A stretch of 64,000 nucleotides of DNA from a virus: positions 1-64,000 of the IMG/VR virus record IMGVR_UViG_3300032092_000005. One strand, 5' to 3'. The notes beneath the pieces are model-generated. The model was not told where the DNA came from. It saw only the letters and a program-made list of their open reading frames with translations, and did not search any database. How positions within the stretch are numbered: the first letter of the stretch is position 1; every line of letters begins with the position of its first letter. The position numbers were made by a program, and so were the translations under genes. Of this stretch, positions 33,592 through 39,252 are shown piece by piece.

Positions 33592-33697
33592 GCGAAATTT
33601 TGTTGCTAAGGATTTGCGTACTCCAAAATACCGAATGCGAGTAGTGATGGATAAACGCAAAAGAAAAGAGAAATATCCATCTAAGGAATTTGTATGA
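33566..33697 (+). CDS. Small basic conserved phage protein
   Basis: 43 residues from ATG 33566, read within and beyond the end of the previous gene. LELPKRNFVAKDLRTPKYR then VVMDKRKRKEKY matches the K/R-rich small phage protein pattern (RNxVAK...KxRVVKDKK) common in T7- and T4-like phages. Function unknown. Confidence 0.6.
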   Translation: MKVKLELPKRNFVAKDLRTPKYRMRVVMDKRKRKEKYPSKEFV

Positions 33698-33867
33698 ATA
33701 CACTAGAAGAATTAAAAGCAAAAGCTGCTGCTATTCTGGAGTCCTGTGAGGGCTGGAAAAAGTGTCAGGATGGCTCCTACGAGATGGCACTCCATTATGC
33801 AGGATTTAATGAAGTGATGAAGCAAATACGGGAATACAAGGAATGTTGGAATGAACGAACAAATTGA
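33694..33867 (+). CDS. Small hypothetical protein
   Basis: 57 residues from ATG 33694 (ATGA overlap). Helical, with three Cys (ESCEGWKKCQ ... KECW). Same operon. Confidence 0.5.
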   Translation: MNTLEELKAKAAAILESCEGWKKCQDGSYEMALHYAGFNEVMKQIREYKECWNERTN

Positions 33868-34081
33868 AAAACTTTTAGACCAGTGTCAAATTGAAACATA
33901 TGGTGTAAATGGTGAATTGTTAGAGTTTGGATTTGATGCTGAAAAGTTTGCCGAGTTGATTGTGCGGGAATGTAAAGAGAACTTTGCCAAAGTTTGGTAT
34001 GAACAAGGTTTGGATATTCGTGGTGCAGAACTTGGTAAGTTTCTGACACGGTTTGAGGAACATTTTGGAGTTGAAGAATGA
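33851..34081 (+). CDS. Paralogue 1 of a small phage family (KFAELIV type)
   Basis: 76 residues: MNEQIEKLLDQ at the start, AEKFAELIVRECKENF in the centre and a final FEEHFGVEE. Two more copies follow at 34078 and 34483. The pattern is frequent in phage early regions; function unknown. Confidence 0.6.
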   Translation: MNEQIEKLLDQCQIETYGVNGELLEFGFDAEKFAELIVRECKENFAKVWYEQGLDIRGAELGKFLTRFEEHFGVEE

Positions 34082-34302
34082 ACGAACGAATTCAAAAACT
34101 TGCTGAACAGGCTACAACAACAGTATCAGCCGTGCCCAACGAGTCAATGGCCTGGACTTATTTCGATACTGAAAAGTTCGCCGAGTTGATTGTGAAAGAA
34201 TGTGCTGATGTTGCTTGGATGAATACTCCAGAAACTGAAGAACTAGAATATAGTCATCTAATTAGTAACAAAATTAAACAACATTTTGGAGTTGAAGAAT
34301 GA
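34078..34302 (+). CDS. Paralogue 2 of the KFAELIV family
   Basis: 74 residues with the same frame: MNERIQKLAEQ, EKFAELIVKECADV and KQHFGVEE. Start overlaps the stop of paralogue 1 (ATGA). Only the two ends and the core are conserved between copies; the segment between them differs. Confidence 0.6.
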   Translation: MNERIQKLAEQATTTVSAVPNESMAWTYFDTEKFAELIVKECADVAWMNTPETEELEYSHLISNKIKQHFGVEE

Positions 34303-34472
34303 AAGTATATACAGTTATTGTTATTGATCCCGCAGGTGATATTCACGAGTTATTTGTATTCACAGATGAGACTGCATCAATTAATTGTGACCGCGACATG
34401 AGGTTATCTGAATTTTACAAAGATTGGAACATTATCTGGGGATTTTCAGAAGTAGATTCATATTTAGGTTAG
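34299..34472 (+). CDS. Small hypothetical protein
   Basis: 57 residues from ATG 34299, overlapping paralogue 2. VYTVIVIDPAGDIHELFVFT suggests a small beta-sheet; C-terminus with two Trp. Sits between paralogues 2 and 3. Confidence 0.5.
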   Translation: MKVYTVIVIDPAGDIHELFVFTDETASINCDRDMRLSEFYKDWNIIWGFSEVDSYLG

Positions 34473-34482
34473 GAGTTGTACC

Positions 34483-34740
34483 ATGAACGAACGAATTAAA
34501 CAACTTTGGTCGCAGGCTGGAGGTCGCTATGATAGCGGCAATCAACATACTTGGCCAGAGTATACAATTGATGATCCTAAAAAGTTCGCCGAGTTGATTG
34601 TGCGAGAATGTATGCAAGTTTGTAAAAAGACTGAACAATACGAAGTCGGCAATCAAGATCCGGTTGAAGTTGGGTGTATACGAGCAGGTGCTGTATTCTG
34701 TCGTGAAGAGATTAAAGAACATTTTGGAGTTAAAGAATGA
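34483..34740 (+). CDS. Paralogue 3 of the KFAELIV family
   Basis: 85 residues: MNERIKQLWSQAGGRYDSG, KKFAELIVRECMQV and a final KEHFGVKE. Slightly longer variable segment with extra cysteines. Confidence 0.6.
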   Translation: MNERIKQLWSQAGGRYDSGNQHTWPEYTIDDPKKFAELIVRECMQVCKKTEQYEVGNQDPVEVGCIRAGAVFCREEIKEHFGVKE

Positions 34741-34940
34741 GCAGAGGATTAGAAATTGATTATGAGACTGCGGATCGAATTACAGTCTTGACTTTAAAAG
34801 AACATGTAGAATATCTGAAAGAGGAATTGCGTCAGCACGTTGAACAAGAAACGTGGATGCATTCAGAAGATGTAGTTGATACTCCTATACGTATTTCTCA
34901 ACTAGAAGCCGTCATCAAGTATTTTGGTGGTTCGGTATAA
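34737..34940 (+). CDS. Small helical protein
   Basis: 67 residues, helical (TLKEHVEYLKEELRQHVEQE), coiled-coil-like. Start overlaps the previous stop. No family recognised. Confidence 0.5.
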   Translation: MSRGLEIDYETADRITVLTLKEHVEYLKEELRQHVEQETWMHSEDVVDTPIRISQLEAVIKYFGGSV

Positions 34941-35017
34941 AAATATTTTTAAAAATGTATAGTAATTTACATTCCGAATGCATATATACTATACATGGTT
35001 ATACATTATGAAAAGAG

Positions 35018-35311
35018 TTGAATGTGAATGAAATTGAAAATGAAATTTTGCTGATTGCACAAGAAGAATGCGCAGAAGTAACGCAAGCAATTAGTAAAGT
35101 TTTTAGATTCGGCATTGATGGTAAACACTTAGGTGTAACCAACAGAAGCCGATTAGAAGAAGAGTGTGGAGATTTGCTATGCATGATTTCCCTAATGATC
35201 GATAAAGGTATCATTAGCGAGACTGCAACATATCAAGCATCCATGGATAAAAAAGATAAGTTAATTAAATGGTCTGGTATTTTTAAGGAAGAAAAAGTTG
35301 AAACAACCTAA
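35018..35311 (+). CDS. MazG-like nucleotide pyrophosphohydrolase, small
   Basis: About 95 residues. LIAQEECAEVTQAISKVFRFG and RLEEECGDLLCMISLMID reproduce the ExxE...ExxD metal-binding layout of all-alpha NTP pyrophosphohydrolases. Start uncertain: TTG 35018 or GTG 35024. Such enzymes hydrolyse non-canonical NTPs or lower ppGpp. A different MazG-like gene is at 52755. Confidence 0.6.
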   Translation: MNVNEIENEILLIAQEECAEVTQAISKVFRFGIDGKHLGVTNRSRLEEECGDLLCMISLMIDKGIISETATYQASMDKKDKLIKWSGIFKEEKVETT

Positions 35312-35465
35312 GAGTTTATCGTTAGTCAGTATAGCAAGACATATGCCAAAATCATGGCAGGGATGCACACGCTATAATATGGCAACGGCAACATTGGGCG
35401 CGGACTTTAATAACTCCCTTATTGCTGAACCTAGTCAGAGGCTTTTTGAAAGCGCAGTCGAATAA
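35298..35465 (+). CDS. Small hypothetical protein
   Basis: 55 residues from TTG 35298 (AAGGAAG upstream; overlaps the MazG-like gene), or 40 residues from ATG 35343. HMPKSWQGCTRYNMATATLG and FNNSLIAEPSQRLFESAVE look like real protein. Followed by a terminator. Moderate confidence. Confidence 0.45.
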   Translation: MKQPKSLSLVSIARHMPKSWQGCTRYNMATATLGADFNNSLIAEPSQRLFESAVE

Positions 35466-35490
35466 CACAACACCCGACTACCCTACCAAA

Positions 35491-35524
35491 AAGCCTCAAG
35501 ACAAAAAATCTTGAGGCTTTTTTT
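35491..35524 (+). terminator. Rho-independent terminator before the tRNA region
   Basis: AAGCCTCAAGA / TCTTGAGGCTT, a perfect 11-bp stem with a CAAAAAA loop and a T7 tail. Separates early protein genes from the tRNA transcript. Confidence 0.92.
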
Positions 35525-35534
35525 ATTGTGACTT

Positions 35535-35589
35535 AAAAACAACACTTCTTAAAAAAAGTGTTGACAACCAAGAAGATGCATGTTATCAT
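35535..35589 (+). promoter_or_regulatory. Promoter F of the tRNA cluster
   Basis: TTGACA (35561-35566), 17-base spacer, TATCAT (35584-35589). Upstream only the right half of the operator (AAAAACAAC, 35535-35543) is kept, at the usual 17-base distance. AACACTT / AAGTGTT forms an inverted repeat just before the -35. Confidence 0.75.
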
Positions 35590-35598
35590 ACGTGTATC

Positions 35599-35633
35599 GA
35601 TTGAGAAATCAATCACTTGCTCCTTAACAATTT
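35599..35633 (+). promoter_or_regulatory. rrn-like boxB hairpin and boxA antitermination site
   Basis: A small hairpin GATTG-AGAAAT-CAATC (35599-35614) is followed by TGCTCCTTAACAATTT (35618-35633), which differs in one base from the E. coli rRNA boxA (TGCTCTTTAACAATTT). The boxB-then-boxA order is that of rRNA operon leaders, so NusB/S10-dependent antitermination over the tRNA cluster is expected. Confidence 0.75.
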
Positions 35634-35649
35634 GTATCCATATTTTTAT

Positions 35650-35723
35650 TCCCGAGTAGTGTAGTGGTAACACACCAGACTTTGACTCTGTTATTGTAAG
35701 TTCGATTCTTACCTCGGGTGCCA
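35650..35723 (+). tRNA. tRNA-Gln (TTG)
   Basis: Acceptor CCCGAG/CTCGGG, anticodon loop CTTTGAC, T-loop TTCGATT, CCA encoded. First tRNA behind promoter F. Confidence 0.9.
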
Positions 35724-35724
35724 G

Positions 35725-35800
35725 TGGTGATATAGCACAGTGGAAGTGCAACTCCTTCATACGGAGTAGGTCGTTGGTTCGAATCCAACTATCACCACCA
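35725..35800 (+). tRNA. tRNA-Met or tRNA-Ile2 (CAT)
   Basis: Acceptor TGGTGAT/ATCACCA, anticodon loop TTCATAC, CCA encoded. One of three CAT tRNAs; elongator, initiator or lysidine-modified Ile cannot be settled from sequence alone. Confidence 0.88.
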
Positions 35801-35840
35801 TATAAAAACACATTCCTATTTTTAGTGTGTTTCTATATGG
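35798..35840 (+). repeat. tRNA-spacer hairpin 1
   Basis: CCATATAAAAACACA (from the CCA end of the upstream tRNA) pairs with TGTGTTTCTATATGG. Arms related to those of spacer hairpins at 36139, 39045 and 39327. Confidence 0.7.
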
Positions 35841-35869
35841 TTGACATGCAATCATTACCGTGTTACAAT
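35841..35869 (+). promoter_or_regulatory. Promoter upstream of the tRNA-Lys pair
   Basis: TTGACA (35841-35846), 17-base spacer, TACAAT (35864-35869). The -10 lies in the palindrome GTGTTACAATAACAC. Confidence 0.75.
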
Positions 35870-35896
35870 AACACATCAACAAAAAAAGGAAGCGAC

Positions 35897-35920
35897 ATGA
35901 AACGTTCAGGTAAACGATAG
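35897..35920 (+). CDS. Seven-residue Lys/Arg mini-ORF (possible leader peptide)
   Basis: ATG 35897 with an excellent ribosome site (AAAGGAAGCGAC) encodes MKRSGKR and a stop. Both Lys codons are AAA. It lies between a promoter and two tRNA-Lys genes and is followed by a hairpin, the layout of an attenuation leader. No other protein frame follows in this transcript. Speculative. Confidence 0.4.
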   Translation: MKRSGKR

Positions 35921-35958
35921 TGTCAACTTTTGATCCCATGTATGGTCTTAAGTTGGCA
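35921..35958 (+). promoter_or_regulatory. Hairpin whose loop is complementary to the tRNA-Lys junction
   Basis: TGTCAACTT (35921-35929) pairs with AAGTTGGCA (35950-35958). The loop carries GATCCCATGTATGGTC (35932-35947), the exact reverse complement of 36056-36071, the junction of the two tRNA-Lys genes. Confidence 0.6.
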
Positions 35959-35985
35959 CGTAAAAGAAAATTCAATACGTAACAA

Positions 35986-36060
35986 CCACTCTAAACTTTG
36001 GCGGTGAAGTCCTGCCTCTTAAGCAGCGAGAATTGAGTTCGAATCTCAAAGAGTGGACCA
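35986..36060 (+). tRNA. tRNA-Lys (CTT)
   Basis: Acceptor CCACTCT/AGAGTGG, anticodon loop CTCTTAA on a four-pair stem (CTGC/GCAG), T-arm TTGAG/CTCAA, CCA encoded. The anticodon arm is slightly irregular, so the aminoacylation identity is a little less certain than for its neighbour. Confidence 0.75.
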
Positions 36061-36065
36061 TACAT

Positions 36066-36141
36066 GGGATCGTGGTGAAATGGTTATCACAGCAGACTTT
36101 TAATCTGCCAGTTTCGGGTTCGAGTCCCGGCGGTCCTACCA
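36066..36141 (+). tRNA. tRNA-Lys (TTT)
   Basis: Acceptor GGGATCG/CGGTCCT, anticodon stem GCAGA/TCTGC with loop CTTTTAA, CCA encoded. Confidence 0.92.
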
Positions 36142-36226
36142 TATAAAAACACATTAAGCACCTCGTACGGTGTTAGGGAAGTTCATGCATGGCGACTCGG
36201 CGCAGGCTATAATGTGTTTCTATATG
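36139..36226 (+). repeat. tRNA-spacer hairpin 2 with 50-base insert
   Basis: Arms CCATATAAAAACACATTA and TAATGTGTTTCTATATGG join the CCA end of tRNA-Lys to the first base of tRNA-His. The enclosed segment contains a small AGCACC/GGTGTT hairpin but no tRNA or gene. Confidence 0.65.
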
Positions 36227-36300
36227 GTGACGTTAGTTTAGTGGCAAAACCGCGGGTTGTGATTCCGCTATCATGGGTTCGATTCCCATACGACACCCCA
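36226..36300 (+). tRNA. tRNA-His (GTG)
   Basis: Includes G-1 opposite C73, the His identity feature. Anticodon loop TTGTGAT, T-arm ATGGG/CCCAT, CCA encoded; one A-A mismatch in the acceptor. Confidence 0.92.
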
Positions 36301-36311
36301 AAGATTTTTAT

Positions 36312-36386
36312 GCCTCGTTAGCTCAGTGGTAGAGCAGTGCTTTTACACGGCGAAGGTCGGCAGTTCGAAACTGTCACGAGGTACCA
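36312..36386 (+). tRNA. tRNA-Val (TAC)
   Basis: Acceptor GCCTCGT/ACGAGGT, D-arm GCTC/GAGC, anticodon loop TTTACAC, CCA encoded. The anticodon stem is weak (two GT pairs, one mismatch). Confidence 0.9.
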
Positions 36387-36391
36387 ATAAT

Positions 36392-36467
36392 GCCAGGATA
36401 GCTCAGTTGGTAGAGCACTTGTTTGAAGCACAAGGTGTGGGCGGTTCGATCCCGTCTCCTGGTACCA
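36392..36467 (+). tRNA. tRNA-Phe (GAA)
   Basis: Acceptor GCCAGGA/TCCTGGT, anticodon stem CTTGT/ACAAG with loop TTGAAGC, CCA encoded. Confidence 0.94.
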
Positions 36468-36477
36468 GAAATGATAT

Positions 36478-36552
36478 GTGCCTTTAGTAAAATGGATATT
36501 ACACAACGCTACGAACGTTGGAGTGGGAGTTCGATTCTCTCAGGGCGCACCA
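36478..36552 (+). tRNA. tRNA-Arg (ACG)
   Basis: Acceptor GTGCCTT/AGGGCGC, anticodon stem CAACG/CGTTG with loop CTACGAA, CCA encoded. ACG needs A34 deamination to read all CGN codons. Confidence 0.92.
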
Positions 36553-36562
36553 AGAGATATAT

Positions 36563-36654
36563 GGAAGATGATGCAGCGGGGTTGGTCCTGCGACTGGCCT
36601 TGAAAACCAGGTTCTCAGAAATGGGATGGGGTTCGACTCCTCCGTCTTCCGCCA
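36563..36654 (+). tRNA. tRNA-Ser (TGA)
   Basis: Acceptor GGAAGAT/GTCTTCC, anticodon loop CTTGAAA, long variable arm, T-loop TTCGACT, G73, CCA encoded. Confidence 0.92.
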
Positions 36655-36655
36655 G

Positions 36656-36693
36656 TTGACAATGAAGCTTGATTGTGATACAATAGCTTCATT
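36656..36693 (+). promoter_or_regulatory. Promoter of the Y-RNA-like/Ro60 transcript, -10 inside a palindrome
   Basis: TTGACA (36656-36661), 17-base spacer, TACAAT (36679-36684). AATGAAGCT (36661-36669) and AGCTTCATT (36685-36693) flank the -10. Transcription would start just before Y-RNA-like element a. Confidence 0.78.
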
Positions 36694-36699
36694 GTAGAG

Positions 36700-36875
36700 T
36701 TTTAGGATAGGTACAGCAACCCACTAATACCGAATCGTTTAGTCACTGTGGTAAAAAACTGGAGTACGGAGTCTTGACCGAGTACGTTGAAGGTTTGACA
36801 CTGAAACATACTAAGCAAGGAGAGTTTCGATTTTCTCTCTGTAAACAAAAAGTAGACAACTATCCTGTTATATTT
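36700..36875 (+). ncRNA. Y-RNA-like element a
   Basis: TTTT, AGGATAG (36704-36710), bulge GTACAGCAA, a 140-base interior, AAAAAGTAGA, CTATCCT (36860-36866), GTTATATTT. The ends pair, leaving the conserved CAGCAA on the 5' side. The interior holds several hairpins, the last being T-arm-like (GAGAG...TTTCGA...CTCTC). First of three head-to-tail elements in front of the Ro60-like gene. Confidence 0.65.
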
Positions 36876-36880
36876 GAAAG

Positions 36881-37024
36881 TTTTAGGATCGGTACAGCAA
36901 CATTAATCTTTACTAAAAGATGGTTCGAGCTAGTTTAAGGCAATAACACCCTTATTTCTTGAACCCACGTGAGTTTCGAATTCTCACTCGAAAGAAAAAG
37001 TAGAAACCGATCCTGTTGTATTTT
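36881..37024 (+). ncRNA. Y-RNA-like element b
   Basis: TTTT, AGGATCGGT (36885-36893), bulge ACAGCAA, interior, AAAAAGTAGAA, ACCGATCCT (37006-37014), GTTGTATTTT. The 9-bp terminal stem is perfect. The interior has a D-arm-like segment (GTTTAAGGCAATAAC) and a T-arm-like hairpin (GTGAG...TTCGAA...CTCAC), with TTCGAG/CTCGAA able to pair around them. Confidence 0.68.
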
Positions 37025-37155
37025 AGGTTAAGTTCCGCAAAACAAAATATGCAAACATAAACCGAAAGTCTGGTTCGATTCCAGCTAGGGCACGTAGTGT
37101 CTTAGTAGTGTAATGGCAGCACATTGGTACGCAAAAAGTTTAACCTGTTGATTTG
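37021..37155 (+). ncRNA. Y-RNA-like element c with permuted tRNA mimic
   Basis: TTTT, AGGTTAA (37025-37031), bulge GTTCCGCAA, interior, TTAACCT (37140-37146), GTTGATTTG. The interior reads in the order T-arm (TCTGG-TTCGATT-CCAGC, 37069-37085), acceptor helix TAGGGCAC/GTGTCTTA closed by a GTA triloop (37086-37104), then a D-arm GTGT-AATGGCA-GCAC (37108-37122). This is a tRNA elbow with closed acceptor, opened at the anticodon end, which is how bacterial YrlA Y RNAs are described from memory. Ends 12 bases before the Ro60-like start codon. Confidence 0.75.
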
Positions 37156-37167
37156 AAAGGAAATATT

Positions 37168-38607
37168 ATGTCAACATTTGTAGAAGCCGTAGTAAACCAA
37201 GAAGCCCGTACTGCCAATGGCATGAAGGCACGTAAGTCCACTGCTAATGCGGTTGTAGATTTATTCTACAATGCAGGTGCAAGCCGTGGTAAGAATATTG
37301 TTCCTGCATTCGCAGCAGCATTTGCGCAAGACCGTGATCTAGCATTGCGCGTAGCCGCCTGGTTGCGTGATGTGCGTAGCGGTGCAGGTGAACGTCAATT
37401 GTTCCGTGATATCTTAGGGTATCTGGAAAACAATGATCGTGTAGCAGCAAAGGCACTTGTTGCAAAGGTTCCTGAATTGGGACGTTGGGATGACTTGTTC
37501 ATCTTCAATTCTAAGGAAATGAAGGAAGCAGCATACACATTGCTTGGTGACGCATTGCGTGAAAAGAATGGCCTTGCAGCTAAGTGGACACCTCGTCAAG
37601 GCAAGCTTGCAGCAGAAATTCGTACATTCTTCGGAATGTCGCCAAAGTTCTACCGCAAGTCTCTAGTTGAAATGACTAACGTTGTTGAAACTAACATGTG
37701 TGCAAAGGACTGGGACGGGATTAACTTCTCGCATGTTCCATCTGTAGCAGCATCGCGGTACAAGAAGGCATTCAACCGTAACACTCCAGCTTATGCAGCA
37801 TACGTTGCAGAGTTGATGAAGGATCCAAAAGATCGTACAGTTGAAGTGAAGGTTAATGCTGGTGCAGTGTACCCATATGATGTACTGAAAGGTCGCATCT
37901 CTGGTTATGGTGTGTCGTTTGACAAGACAGAATTGGATCTGATCCAAAAGCAATGGGAAGCACTACCTAACTTTGTTGGGGATGCAAACATTCTGCCTTT
38001 GGTTGACGTTTCTGGTTCTATGACTTGTCCAGCAGGTGGATCAGGCTCAAAGTCTAAGCTGACTTGCCTGGAAGTTGCAGTCTCTCTGGGATTGTATCTT
38101 GCAGACAAGAACAAGGGTAAGTTCAAGGATACGTTCTTGACTTTTTCTAACAAGCCAGAGTTGATGACTTTGAAGGGCAACATCAATGAGAAGATCAGCC
38201 AAATGGTTTCTTCTGATTGGGGAATGACTACTGACTTGAATCGTGCGTTTGACAAAATCCTTAGTGTAGCAATTAAGGGCAATGTGCCAAACAGTGAAAT
38301 GCCAGAAATGTTGCTGATCCTTTCGGACATGCAATTCAATTCTTGTGTTGCACATGACGATTCGGCTATCGAAATGATGGCACGTAAGTACGAAGCAGCA
38401 GGATACGCCTTACCAAAGGTTGTGTTCTGGAACTTGAATGCTGCATACGGCAATGCGCCTGTGAAGTTTGACAAGTCTGGCACTGCATTGGTTTCGGGGT
38501 TCTCTCCAGCCATTGTTAAGCCTCTGCTATCTGGCGACATGGAAGACTTTTCACCAGAGGCTGTGATGTTGAAGACAATCATGGATGACCGTTATACTGT
38601 GATTTAA
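37168..38607 (+). CDS. Ro60/TROVE-like RNA-binding protein with vWA domain (DUF2828 type)
   Basis: 479 residues from ATG 37168 (AAAGGAAA ribosome site). The N-terminal two-thirds are helical repeats with LRVAAWLRDVRSGAGERQLF and VPELGRWDDLF, the shared signature of TROVE and DUF2828 proteins. The C-terminal vWA domain has a full metal site: DVSGS (280-284), Thr near 354 and Asp387. Ro60 proteins are RNA-binding rings that hold Y RNAs and misfolded RNAs and work with exonucleases. Three Y-RNA-like elements directly precede the gene and three lie further along the tRNA cluster. Confidence 0.85.
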   Translation: MSTFVEAVVNQEARTANGMKARKSTANAVVDLFYNAGASRGKNIVPAFAAAFAQDRDLALRVAAWLRDVRSGAGERQLFRDILGYLENNDRVAAKALVAKVPELGRWDDLFIFNSKEMKEAAYTLLGDALREKNGLAAKWTPRQGKLAAEIRTFFGMSPKFYRKSLVEMTNVVETNMCAKDWDGINFSHVPSVAASRYKKAFNRNTPAYAAYVAELMKDPKDRTVEVKVNAGAVYPYDVLKGRISGYGVSFDKTELDLIQKQWEALPNFVGDANILPLVDVSGSMTCPAGGSGSKSKLTCLEVAVSLGLYLADKNKGKFKDTFLTFSNKPELMTLKGNINEKISQMVSSDWGMTTDLNRAFDKILSVAIKGNVPNSEMPEMLLILSDMQFNSCVAHDDSAIEMMARKYEAAGYALPKVVFWNLNAAYGNAPVKFDKSGTALVSGFSPAIVKPLLSGDMEDFSPEAVMLKTIMDDRYTVI

Positions 38608-38644
38608 AAATCTAAGTATAACTCCGAGGATTCGAAAGAGTCCT

Positions 38645-38679
38645 CATTTTGAAGTGTGCTGATAGTGCATTTCAAAATG
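38645..38679 (+). terminator. Long hairpin after the Ro60-like gene
   Basis: CATTTTGAA (38645-38653) and TTCAAAATG (38671-38679) form a perfect 9-bp stem extended by four weaker pairs. There is no T-tract; it may be a processing or 3'-stability hairpin that separates the mRNA from the next tRNA rather than a terminator. Confidence 0.5.
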
Positions 38680-38687
38680 AAAAATAA

Positions 38688-38775
38688 GGAAGACTCCCAT
38701 AATGGTATTGGAGCGGCTTGCTAAGCCGTCGGTCGTTAAATCGGCTTCGGGGTTCGAGTCCCCGGTCTTCCGCCA
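38688..38775 (+). tRNA. tRNA-Ser (GCT)
   Basis: Acceptor GGAAGAC/GTCTTCC, anticodon stem GCGGC/GCCGT with loop TTGCTAA, long variable arm, G73, CCA encoded. Confidence 0.92.
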
Positions 38776-38851
38776 TACACAATGTACGCTATAATGTACA
38801 TTAACAGTGGTTTTTGTTCATAATGGGCGTTTTTATGCCTCTTATGACAGT

Positions 38852-38911
38852 GTTGTATTTTTGCAACAGACACAAAAAAAGTGTTGACAAATCTTCTGAT
38901 CCTGTTATACT
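38852..38911 (+). promoter_or_regulatory. Promoter module G of the second tRNA block
   Basis: GTTGTATTTTTGCAAC (38852-38867), 16-base gap, TTGACA (38884-38889), 16-base spacer, TATACT (38906-38911). Same architecture as the early protein promoters. Confidence 0.82.
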
Positions 38912-38923
38912 AGATTCTGTTGA

Positions 38924-38959
38924 GTTGATAGTGATTCAACAAAAGTTCTTTAAAAAGTT
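38924..38959 (+). promoter_or_regulatory. Second boxB/boxA-like leader
   Basis: Hairpin GTTGA-TAGTGA-TTCAAC (38924-38940) then GTTCTTTAAAAAGTT (38945-38959), a degenerate boxA. Weaker than the copy at 35599 but at the same place relative to promoter and first tRNA. Confidence 0.5.
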
Positions 38960-38972
38960 AAGTGTGATTTTT

Positions 38973-39047
38973 GCTCAGTTCGACTATCGGTCAGGTCGCT
39001 AGACTTTCAATCTGGAAAGACGGGTTCGACTCCCGTACTGAGCACCA
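38973..39047 (+). tRNA. tRNA-Glu (TTC)
   Basis: Acceptor GCTCAGT/ACTGAGC, anticodon loop CTTTCAA, T-arm ACGGG/CCCGT, CCA encoded. Confidence 0.92.
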
Positions 39048-39157
39048 TATTAAAGCATATTTCAGGTTGGGCTAGATTCGCGGTTTAGCTATTTGGGTAT
39101 CATGGACTAGGTAATTACTAGCACCGGTACTAAGATACGAAATGTGTTTTAATATGG
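39045..39157 (+). repeat. tRNA-spacer hairpin 3 with about 75-base insert
   Basis: CCATATTAAAGCATATTTC, starting in the CCA of tRNA-Glu, pairs with GAAATGTGTTTTAATATGG (three mismatches). The insert contains a CTAG/CTAG hairpin and no gene. Confidence 0.6.
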
Positions 39158-39163
39158 TAGTTT

Positions 39164-39240
39164 GCCCTGGTGACGGAATTGGTATACGTACTGGTCTTAG
39201 AAACCAGGTTTTGCGAGTTCGAGTCTCGCCTAGGGCACCA
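39164..39240 (+). tRNA. tRNA-Leu (TAG) with short variable loop
   Basis: Acceptor GCCCTGG/CTAGGGC, anticodon stem CTGGT/ACCAG with loop CTTAGAA, Leu-type D-arm (GGAATTGGTA). The variable region is only GTTTT (5 bases) where tRNA-Leu normally has a long arm. CCA encoded. Confidence 0.88.
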
Positions 39241-39252
39241 AAAGTATTTTAT

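Noticed and set aside
36318-36659. Open frames of 60-80 codons on both strands across the tRNA region (for example 35757-36154 minus, 36423-36659 plus, 40330-40617 plus)
   Set aside because: They run through tRNA genes and translate tRNA arms (repeated GFEPTT- or RIELA-like peptides), so they are shadows.
37086-37104. A functional permuted tRNA gene at element c
   Set aside because: The linker between acceptor strands is 3 bases, no CCA or anticodon loop is found, and the flanks match the Y-RNA-like family, so a tRNA mimic is preferred.
37905-38582. 225-codon minus-strand frame
   Set aside because: Entirely inside the Ro60-like gene, which has a complete metal site and a ribosome site.
38814-39002. 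62-codon frame after tRNA-Ser
   Set aside because: It crosses promoter G, the boxA-like leader and the tRNA-Glu start; no ribosome site.
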